Shown here one piece after another: positions 1 to 5,011 of a stretch of DNA of 5,073 bases (its first letter is position 1; the number at the start of each line of letters is the position of its first letter). The position numbers were made by a program, and so were the translations under genes. The notes beneath the pieces were generated by a model. The model made no database searches and was not told the DNA's origin. It was given only the letters and a program-made list of their open reading frames with translations. The stretch is from positions 1 to 5,073 of the forward strand of contig CAYSDY010000017.1 of NCBI GenBank assembly GCA_964429995.1. The letters run 5' to 3'. This DNA comes from UBA583 sp964429995 (GTDB lineage Archaea; Nanobdellota; Nanobdellia; Woesearchaeales; UBA583).

Positions 1-107
1 TTAACTTCATAATATCAATATTGTAGATATTACGAAAAAGTTTTGGGAAACCACAGCAACCAACTCATAGCAACATAGAAATTCTAAAGATTCTTTACAA
101 AAATTTG

Positions 108-121
108 CATAAAAAATAATA
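108..121 (-). terminator. Possible oligo-T terminator downstream of the Cdc48 gene
   Basis: On the minus strand this reads as TATTATTTTTTATGC, an oligo-T stretch about 45-60 bases after the Cdc48 stop codon. Archaeal RNA polymerase often terminates at T-rich tracts without a hairpin, so this is a plausible transcript end. There is no GC-rich stem and the whole stretch is AT-rich, so the assignment is weak. The rest of bases 1-165 shows no convincing gene; the only ORFs are around a dozen codons or less. Confidence 0.3.
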
Positions 122-165
122 TAGAACTTACGAAAAGCAGGGTTTTTTAAATTATCAATAAAGTT

Positions 166-2781
166 TTAGATATAACTTGACATTGTAAGGTTATCTATGT
201 CTTTTCTTGGGTTTTTCATCTCTTTTTCAATATTTTTATATTCTTCCTGAAGCCTTGGGTTAACACTTGGTTTAACTGCCTCTAAAGCTTCCATAAAATC
301 TTCATATAAAACTTCATCTGCATTAGAATTTTTCCTTAATGCAATAAGTGCAGCCTCTCTTACCAAAGCCTCAATGTCAGCTCCAACATAACCCTGTGTT
401 CTTGCAGCTATATCTGAAATTATCTTTTCTTTATTTTTTACAGGTGTTTTTGTAAGATATATTGATAAAATATCTTCCCTTGTTTTTTCATTTGGAATAT
501 CTACAAATATAAGTTTGTCAAACCTTCCTGGTCTAAGCAAAGCAGGATCTATAAGGTTAGGTCTATTTGTTGCAGCTATAACCTTAACATTTATAAGATC
601 TTCAATTCCGTCCATCTCAGTTAATATTTGGTTTACAACACTATCTGTATTTTTCCCCCTATCTCCTCCAAGACGAGTCTGTGCTATTGCATCAAATTCA
701 TCAAAAAATAAGACAGTAGGAGAATTTTGCCTTGCCTTTTCAAATATTTTTCTTATTGTTTTCTCACTCTCGCCTAAAAACTTGTTAAATACTTCAGGTC
801 CTTTTACATAAATAAAATTACATGATGTTTCTGTAGCAACAGCTTTTGCAAGTAAAGTTTTTCCAGTCCCAGGAGGACCGTAAAGTAATATTCCTTTTGG
901 TGGTGTTATTCCTAATCTTTTAAATGCATAAGCTTTTTTAAGTGGCCATTCAACTGATTCTATAAGTACTTCTTTTACTTTTTCAAGCCCTCCTATTTTA
1001 TTCCATTTAACGTTTGGCACTTCAACAAAAAATTCTCTCATTGCAGAAGGCCTTATTACCTTTAGTGCATCAATAAAATCATTTTTTTCTATTTCAAGTT
1101 TGGAAAGTATTGACTGGGGAATTTCCTTGTTTTTTTCAACACTAAAATCCATTTTTGGAAAGTTTCTTCTTAACACATTAAAAGCCGCTTCTTTTACTAA
1201 AGCCTCAAGATCAGCACCAACAAATCCGTGTGTAATTGCAGCTATTTCTTTTAATAGTTTATCTACTGATTTTTCATGATATTCGCAAGCTTTAACAAAA
1301 GTTTTATCTAATATCTTATTTTTTATCAAAAATTCAAAATCAGCATATATATCATCATTTTCATTAACATCAATTTCATTTAAATGTTTTTCAAAATCAA
1401 AATCTTCAATAATAAGATCATTTATATATGTTAACAGTTTTGTAAACTGATTCCTATTCTCTGAAAATTCATTTCTTTTCTCTTTAAGTTTTGCAAGTAT
1501 TTTTTTACCATCACCTGATTCAGAATCATTTATTTTTTTTATTATGTCATCAAGTCTATCCATTAAAACAAATTTTAAAACAGATTTTGTATATACACCT
1601 TTTACTGGCATTGCTCTTGTATGTATCTTTAATATTTCAAATCTATCATCTTCTTTAGGAACACCTATCTCAAGCTCTCTATCAAATCTTCCAGGTCTTC
1701 TTAAAGCTCCATCTAAAGCATCTTGTCTATTAGTTGCTGCAACAACTATTATTTTCTTATTTTTCTTTAAACCATCCATTAAAGTCAATAATTGTGCAAC
1801 TATCCTTTTTTCTGTTTCTCCCTGTATTTCATCTCTTTTAGAAGCAATAGCATCAATTTCATCTATAAATATAACCGCTGGTGAATTTTTTGATGCCTTA
1901 TCAAATAACTCTCTTAACTGTTTTTCACTTTCACCATAATATTTATTAACTATTTCTGGAGCATTAATTGAAAAAAAATTAGCTTCTGTTTCAGATGCAA
2001 TAGCTCTTGCAAGCAATGTTTTACCTGTTCCAGGAGGTCCATAAAGCAAAATTCCTTTAGGTGCATCTATTCCTAATCTTGCAAATATTTCTGGATGTTT
2101 TAAGGGCAATTCTACAAGTTCTCTTATTTTAATCAATTGTGATTTTAATCCACCAACATCCTCATAAGAAACAGATTGTTTTTCAGCATCATCTAAGACT
2201 TTATTTGAAATTTCAAGTATAGTATTTGATCCTATATATAAAAAGCCTGTAGGTTTTGTGGTCTGCACCTTAAATTTCATTGATCCTATATTAAAACCTA
2301 AGAAATCTCTTTCTAATGCGTTAAACAAATCTATTGCAAAAGCATTAGTAGAAGAAAATGCAACTTTTTTTTCCTGAACATTACTTGATATTGCAACAAT
2401 ATCACCTTCAGTAACCGGTTTTTTATACAATCCTTTTTTAATATTAGCAATAACCCCTGAATGCATTATAACATCCTGTAAAGGAACAAGAACAATTTTT
2501 TCAGCTTCTTTAATATCAACCTTGTATATATCAACAGATTCACCTATACTTGTCTTTGCATTTTTTCTTATGGTTCCATCCATTCTTATTATAGGATTAC
2601 CAAGATCTGAAGGATAAGCCCTGTCAACAATTGCCAATGTTTTTCTTTCTCCTTCAATACAGATTATATCGCCAATAAAAGCTCCAATAGCCTTAACAAA
2701 AGAACTATCTATCCTTACAATACCTTTATTCACATCATCCTGATGTGCTTCTATAACCTTTAATTTTACAGATGCTGTCAT
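166..2781 (-). CDS. cdc48: Cdc48/VAT-family tandem AAA+ ATPase (unfoldase) with a large D1 insertion
   Basis: Archaeal relative of Cdc48/p97/VAT, a cytosolic hexameric ATPase that unfolds or segregates proteins, often feeding the proteasome. With the start at 2781 (MTASVKLKV) it is 871 aa. Residues 1 to about 185 match the N domain (double-psi barrel). D1 has Walker A GPPGTGKT (248-255), pore loop KYYG (280-283), Walker B DEID (307-310), sensor AATN (348-351) and arginine-finger region RRPGRFD (361-367). D2 has Walker A GPPGTGKT (635-642), pore loop KFLG (667-670, Phe where archaeal D2 usually has Trp), Walker B DEFD (694-697), AATN (736-739) and LRPGRFD (749-755). Both ATPase sites look intact. 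Typical archaeal homologues are about 730-770 aa; the excess is an insert at about 396-507. An upstream in-frame ATG at 2826 is rejected because it lies 5' of the TATA box. The gene is monocistronic as far as can be seen. Confidence 0.95.
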   Translation of the reverse strand: MTASVKLKVIEAHQDDVNKGIVRIDSSFVKAIGAFIGDIICIEGERKTLAIVDRAYPSDLGNPIIRMDGTIRKNAKTSIGESVDIYKVDIKEAEKIVLVPLQDVIMHSGVIANIKKGLYKKPVTEGDIVAISSNVQEKKVAFSSTNAFAIDLFNALERDFLGFNIGSMKFKVQTTKPTGFLYIGSNTILEISNKVLDDAEKQSVSYEDVGGLKSQLIKIRELVELPLKHPEIFARLGIDAPKGILLYGPPGTGKTLLARAIASETEANFFSINAPEIVNKYYGESEKQLRELFDKASKNSPAVIFIDEIDAIASKRDEIQGETEKRIVAQLLTLMDGLKKNKKIIVVAATNRQDALDGALRRPGRFDRELEIGVPKEDDRFEILKIHTRAMPVKGVYTKSVLKFVLMDRLDDIIKKINDSESGDGKKILAKLKEKRNEFSENRNQFTKLLTYINDLIIEDFDFEKHLNEIDVNENDDIYADFEFLIKNKILDKTFVKACEYHEKSVDKLLKEIAAITHGFVGADLEALVKEAAFNVLRRNFPKMDFSVEKNKEIPQSILSKLEIEKNDFIDALKVIRPSAMREFFVEVPNVKWNKIGGLEKVKEVLIESVEWPLKKAYAFKRLGITPPKGILLYGPPGTGKTLLAKAVATETSCNFIYVKGPEVFNKFLGESEKTIRKIFEKARQNSPTVLFFDEFDAIAQTRLGGDRGKNTDSVVNQILTEMDGIEDLINVKVIAATNRPNLIDPALLRPGRFDKLIFVDIPNEKTREDILSIYLTKTPVKNKEKIISDIAARTQGYVGADIEALVREAALIALRKNSNADEVLYEDFMEALEAVKPSVNPRLQEEYKNIEKEMKNPRKDIDNLTMSSYI
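1261..1596 (-). other. About 110-residue insertion between the D1 core and D1 lid of Cdc48
   Basis: In ordinary archaeal Cdc48 the D1 core ends in an IHTR-MP motif, followed about nine residues later by the lid helix leading to ITHGFVGADL. Here IHTRAMP and ITHGFVGADL are both present but about 120 residues apart. The added segment (protein residues about 396-507 from the 2781 start) is rich in Lys, Glu, Asp, Asn, Phe and Ile. It includes charged, probably helical stretches such as KKILAKLKEKRNEF and an acidic patch NENDDIYADFEF. The flanking D1 motifs are in the same frame with no stop, so this is a real insertion rather than a frameshift. It would project near the nucleotide-sensing lid. I recognise no domain in it. 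Confidence 0.8.
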
Positions 2782-2802
2782 TAATAAGTAATATAGATAA
2801 TC

Positions 2803-2813
2803 TTTTTTATAAA
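2803..2813 (-). promoter_or_regulatory. TATA box of the Cdc48 gene (leaderless transcript)
   Basis: The minus strand reads TTTATAAAAAA here, a good archaeal TATA box. Its centre is about 28 bases upstream of the ATG at 2781. Archaeal TATA boxes lie about 26-30 bases before the transcription start, so transcription should begin at or next to the ATG, giving a leaderless mRNA. No ribosome binding site is seen ahead of this ATG, which fits. The site also argues against the in-frame ATG at 2826, which is upstream of the box. Confidence 0.65.
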
Positions 2814-2899
2814 TTTTATGTAGCAAACATACATTAGAATATAAAGAGAATTTTAAAAAAAATTCAGTTTTTCTTAAGATTATTTAAAAGATTACATTG

Positions 2900-2964
2900 T
2901 AAAACACCCATGTTTTAGGTTTTTACTACATTATCATTTGTAAAACCTCAAAAATATAGGTTTT
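2900..2964. repeat. Cluster of inverted AGGTTTTAC-like boxes
   Basis: Two perfect inverted repeats sit side by side. One is TAAAACA-CCCA-TGTTTTA (2900-2917). The other has AAAACCT (2942-2948) pairing with AGGTTTT (2958-2964) across a 9-base loop. The inner arms can also pair with each other: AGGTTTTTAC (2917-2926) against GTAAAACCT (2940-2948), with one bulged T. The four related half-sites lie about 120-185 bases upstream of the Cdc48 start. They could be operator half-sites, transcript-end hairpins, or chance in AT-rich DNA; I cannot choose between these from the sequence. Confidence 0.45.
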
Positions 2965-3010
2965 TTCATAGTCCTCTAATAATATTCTCTCACATTATTG
3001 GTTTGCATGT

Positions 3011-3041
3011 AAAAAAAATCAATTATCTAAGTTTGATAATT
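3011..3041 (-). terminator. Hairpin followed by T8 on the minus strand
   Basis: AATTATC (3021-3027) and GATAATT (3035-3041) form a perfect 7-bp stem with a 7-base loop. On the minus strand the stem is followed after two bases by eight consecutive T (complement of 3011-3018). The opposite side is also T-rich, so it could work in both directions. It lies about 500 bases after the stop of the pilin-lectin gene. That makes it a candidate end for read-through from that gene and an insulator before the Cdc48 promoter. The stem is AT-only and weak. Confidence 0.4.
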
Positions 3042-3062
3042 ACTCTTTTGTTTTATTTTTTA

Positions 3063-3292
3063 ATGAATAAATTTTTAATGGTAGAGAGTTTTATTGAAAA
3101 ATATTCTGTAATGTATAAAAAAAAACTTTGTGGAAAAATATACCTAGAAAAATGAAATATCAAACTTTTAAGGTAATATTAGATTATTTACAATACTTAT
3201 CTAAAATTGCAATCGATACATAAGGAAAAGTTGTTTGGATTGGTTATGAATCAATTTTATTAAAAAACAGTGTATGGTTAGATGAAGAATGA
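3063..3292 (+). pseudogene. Decayed small plus-strand gene (frameshift plus stop), function unknown
   Basis: Three pieces read as one protein of roughly 76 residues if two defects are repaired. An ATG at 3063 begins MNKFLMVESFIEKYSVMYKK. At the nine-A run 3117-3125 the frame must shift to continue as TLWKNIPRKMKYQTFKV. An in-frame TAA at 3221-3223 interrupts the next part, after which the frame reads GKVVWIGYESILLKNSVWLDEE and stops at TGA 3290-3292. The piece around LDYLQYLSKIAID-x-GKVVWI has the look of a small winged-helix-like archaeal protein. That is an impression from memory, not a match, and I do not assign a function. Alternative readings are unrelated tiny ORFs or an assembly error in the A run. 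The remnant is convergent with the pilin-lectin gene. Confidence 0.35.
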
Positions 3293-3390
3293 TTTCAAAA
3301 CCAACAAAAATTAATTTTAAAAATTTAGATATTAAACCGTCAGACTTCGGACCTGTAGCTTTATTACGAATGTATGTCAATTCTGTTTAA
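3289..3390 (+). pseudogene. 33-codon ORF overlapping the preceding remnant (ATGA), probably a truncated gene start
   Basis: The ORF starts with ATG at 3289, whose last two bases plus the next A form the TGA that ends the preceding remnant. This ATGA overlap is typical of translationally coupled operon genes. It encodes 33 residues beginning MISKPTKINFKNLDIKPSDF and ending in RMYVNSV, then meets two consecutive stops (TAA TAG, 3388-3393). The same frame is open again after the double stop until about 3526. The composition is protein-like, and the overlap suggests this was the second gene of a small plus-strand operon that has decayed. The product is not recognised. It could also be a genuine short peptide gene. 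Confidence 0.3.
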
Positions 3391-3404
3391 TAGCTCGCAT
3401 CAAG

Positions 3405-3443
3405 AGTTGTTGTTAAACAACTACCGAGCACAACAAAGTTGTG
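3405..3443. repeat. Two adjacent small perfect hairpins
   Basis: AGTTGTT-GTTA-AACAACT (3405-3422) is a 7-bp stem with a 4-base loop. CACAAC-AAA-GTTGTG (3429-3443) is a 6-bp stem with a 3-base loop, only six bases away. Both lie 95-135 bases downstream of the stop of the pilin-lectin gene on its own strand. Together with the hairpin at 3479-3497 they make three stem-loops within about 95 bases. They may be transcript 3'-end structures or part of a DGR target site. Neither is followed directly by a long T run on the minus strand. Confidence 0.5.
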
Positions 3444-3462
3444 TGACTGTATCGCTTTAACA

Positions 3463-3503
3463 ATTCCACAATTCCACAAATCGTTTTACAAACGATTCCA
3501 CAA
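3463..3503. repeat. Three copies of ATTCCACAA around a hairpin
   Basis: ATTCCACAA occurs at 3463-3471, 3471-3479 (sharing one A with the first) and 3495-3503. The second and third copies flank, and slightly overlap, the arms of the hairpin at 3479-3497. No coding explanation is seen. The arrangement could be a protein-binding array or a remnant of short tandem duplication. Confidence 0.55.
3479..3497. promoter_or_regulatory. Perfect 8-bp hairpin/cruciform after the variable region; candidate DGR homing element
   Basis: AATCGTTT-TAC-AAACGATT is a perfect 8-bp inverted repeat with a 3-base loop, about 40 bases downstream of the stop codon of the pilin-lectin gene. In the Bordetella phage DGR, a short hairpin or cruciform of similar stem length lies just after the variable region and aids target recognition. 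Position and size match that element here. A role in transcript ending is the alternative, but no T run follows it on the minus strand. Confidence 0.4.
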
Positions 3504-3509
3504 TTTCTT

Positions 3510-3523
3510 AAAAAGGGTTACCC
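3510..3523 (-). terminator. Weak GGGT-A-ACCC + T5 element just after the pilin-lectin stop
   Basis: On the minus strand the sequence reads GGGTAACCC followed at once by TTTTT, beginning 15 bases past the stop codon. The 4-bp stem with a 1-base centre is too tight to fold as drawn, so any termination would rely mainly on the T tract. It may instead be part of a DGR initiation-of-homing region. Confidence 0.25.
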
Positions 3524-3537
3524 ACTAAAATCTCAAA

Positions 3538-5007
3538 TCAAGGATCATATGAGCAACGAAACCCGAGGTAGCTGTACAAGCCCGAAGGAGCATAGCTCAA
3601 GTCCAAGGTAAAAGAACCAGCAGAAGCACCAGTGTGCCAATAACCGCCAGAGAGGAAGGCATGTATTGTTCCGCTTGGATGTGCATTGTCAACATCAGCA
3701 TAAACTTGTCCTATTCTATTAGATGATGTTAAAGATGTATTGTATGGTTTAAAATGATTGTAAGATGAACTTATAGATGTCCATTCATACCAATTGCTTG
3801 TACCTTGACCTAATGAACTTTCCGCATTAGTATTGTAAACATCACTGTTCCATTCCCATACATTACCACCCAAATCCCAAATGATTTCGCCATTATATAA
3901 TTTTAAGGTTCTTCTTTGTTCTGATGTCCCACTTTGACCTGTTCCAATATAACCATCATTTACATCTGTTATTAATAAAGCATGACTAGGTTCACTATCA
4001 CTATGTCCTCTATACATGCTTCCTGAATATATTTCACTTGTATTCCAATTGTATGTATTGTTTTCTGCTTCTCGTGCTGTTGTTACCCATTCAGCACGAG
4101 TTATCAGTTTGTAACCTGCACCCAAAGAAGAACATGAAGAAATTGCCTGAGTCTGAGTAATATATGTTATTGGTTCAGGTGTTGGATGTGATCTTATACT
4201 TAAATCACCTCCAGCAGTATCATATCGCCAACCCTTATATGTTGCATCCTGTGTTTTACTTGCTGTATTTACAAATTTTGCCTCATATTTCATAATGTAA
4301 AAATCATTGTTAACGCCTAAATCTTCATTTGCAAATACAAGCACCCATTCTCCACCCTGTGTTGGTGCTAAGCTATCATTACATGATAAATATGAATATT
4401 CATTTGTGCCACTTAAAACACCACCAGAACATGTTCTTTCCTGTGAAATTGCAGAGCATCCTGACATACTATTATATGGTTTGTTATATTTATAGAATGT
4501 TTGTGATGTTTGTGATTCAAGTGTAATTCCTCCAATTGAACATGTTTTAGGTCTTGGTTTGTAATAAATTTTTTTTTCAACCAAACCCTTGTCTGTAACT
4601 ATCAAAATCTCTGGATCATAACTACTAACATTGTCAAGGCATAAACTGACATCTATTTCAAAAATTCCTTTTTCATAAACCGTATCATTATCATAACAAC
4701 TAACACCATCAATTTTTATATCTTTAATTGTAAAATCTGAACCAATGTTCTTTAGATACAAAACATTTCCAACAACTGTTTCTATTAAAAAAGATGAAAC
4801 ATCATTATAAGAAGATGTTTCAACTCCTGTAAAAACATTTGCTGAATACATCAATACCCAATTCTGAAAACCAATAACAGCAACTACTGCAACAACTAAT
4901 AATAAAGCTGTTGCAACAACTGGGGATATACACTTTTTATATCTTCTAGAATTAAAACTCAACAAAGTAAACAGACAGGAAAACTTGAAAATTCTATTCT
5001 TTGCCAT
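3538..5007 (-). CDS. Type IV pilin-like protein fused to a C-type-lectin-fold (FGE-like) domain; probable DGR target
   Basis: Predicted membrane- or pilus-anchored surface protein of 489 aa. Residues 24-50 (RRYKKC-ISPVVATALLLVV...) are an archaeal class III pilin signal plus hydrophobic helix. Residues about 60-150 form a small beta-rich domain, and about 155-210 a Cys-rich linker (C-x-GG-I ... RTCSGGVLSG ... C). Residues about 217-489 resemble the formylglycine-generating-enzyme-like C-type-lectin fold, with GGEWVLV, LITRAEWVTTA, WDLGGNVWEWNSDV (377-390), GGYWHTGASAG (454-464) and a GFRC ending (482-485). This family supplies most DGR target proteins; it is usually ligand-binding rather than enzymatic in that role. 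Several N-x-S/T sequons (such as 316, 322, 423) fit an exposed, glycosylated protein. The ATG at 5007 has AGGA close upstream, but the frame is open to the window edge, so an earlier start is possible. The residue before the likely cleavage site is Cys rather than the usual Gly or Ala. Confidence 0.85.
   Translation of the reverse strand: MAKNRIFKFSCLFTLLSFNSRRYKKCISPVVATALLLVVAVVAVIGFQNWVLMYSANVFTGVETSSYNDVSSFLIETVVGNVLYLKNIGSDFTIKDIKIDGVSCYDNDTVYEKGIFEIDVSLCLDNVSSYDPEILIVTDKGLVEKKIYYKPRPKTCSIGGITLESQTSQTFYKYNKPYNSMSGCSAISQERTCSGGVLSGTNEYSYLSCNDSLAPTQGGEWVLVFANEDLGVNNDFYIMKYEAKFVNTASKTQDATYKGWRYDTAGGDLSIRSHPTPEPITYITQTQAISSCSSLGAGYKLITRAEWVTTAREAENNTYNWNTSEIYSGSMYRGHSDSEPSHALLITDVNDGYIGTGQSGTSEQRRTLKLYNGEIIWDLGGNVWEWNSDVYNTNAESSLGQGTSNWYEWTSISSSYNHFKPYNTSLTSSNRIGQVYADVDNAHPSGTIHAFLSGGYWHTGASAGSFTLDLSYAPSGLYSYLGFRCSYDP
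3553..3660 (-). other. Putative DGR variable region (VR) at the 3' end of the pilin-lectin gene
   Basis: The last 36 codons or so before the terminal SYDP have the fixed framework of DGR lectin-fold targets: GG-x-W-xx-GA-x-AG-x-F-x-L-x-L-xx-AP ... GFRC. Presumed variable positions are Y456, H458, T459, S462, D469, S471, Y472, G476, Y478, S479 and Y480. They are encoded by TAT, CAC, ACT, TCT, GAC, AGC, TAT, GGC, TAC, AGC and TAC. Every one can be reached from AAC or AAT by changing only A. By hand count GC is 62 of 120 bases in 3541-3660 and 22 of 60 in 3661-3720, so the cassette is compositionally distinct. No template repeat is present in this window, so the call rests on pattern. Confidence 0.65.
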
Positions 5008-5011
5008 CTTT

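Noticed and set aside
30..137. Direct repeat TTACGAAAAG at 30-40 and 128-137
   Set aside because: Ten bases, AT-rich and only two copies with a one-base difference; likely chance.
515..811. Open frame of 98 codons on the plus strand
   Set aside because: It is antisense to the D2 ATPase domain of Cdc48, whose motifs are fully convincing; the plus-strand translation shows no family motif.
1544..1939. Open frame of 131 codons on the plus strand
   Set aside because: It is antisense to D1 of Cdc48 and is Ser/Phe/Leu-rich, as expected from the complement of AT-rich coding DNA.
2898..2966. CRISPR-like repeat array
   Set aside because: The repeated boxes are only 7-10 bases, occur in both orientations and have irregular spacing; there is no direct repeat-spacer pattern and no cas gene.
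2977..3000. Inverted repeat AATAAT/ATTATT
   Set aside because: A 6-bp AT-only stem with a 10-base loop is expected by chance in such AT-rich sequence.
3470..3500. Insertion-sequence end or attachment site suggested by the inverted repeat AATCGTTT/AAACGATT
   Set aside because: The arms are only three bases apart, so they form a hairpin rather than element ends, and no transposase or integrase is present.
3330..3537. Possible template repeat of a DGR downstream of the variable region
   Set aside because: I compared it by eye with the variable region, allowing changes at template A. Apart from a few short matches such as TAGCTC and GTTGTTGTT-like runs there is no extended similarity.
3538..4360. 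Catalytic formylglycine-generating enzyme or ergothioneine-type (EgtB) iron enzyme
   Set aside because: The fold is shared, but the pilin anchor, the C-terminal variable pattern and the lack of an identifiable catalytic Cys pair near the C-terminus favour a binding protein.
4307..4526. Two overlapping short plus-strand frames (62 and 65 codons)
   Set aside because: Both are antisense to the linker and start of the lectin domain; no ribosome binding site or recognisable protein pattern.
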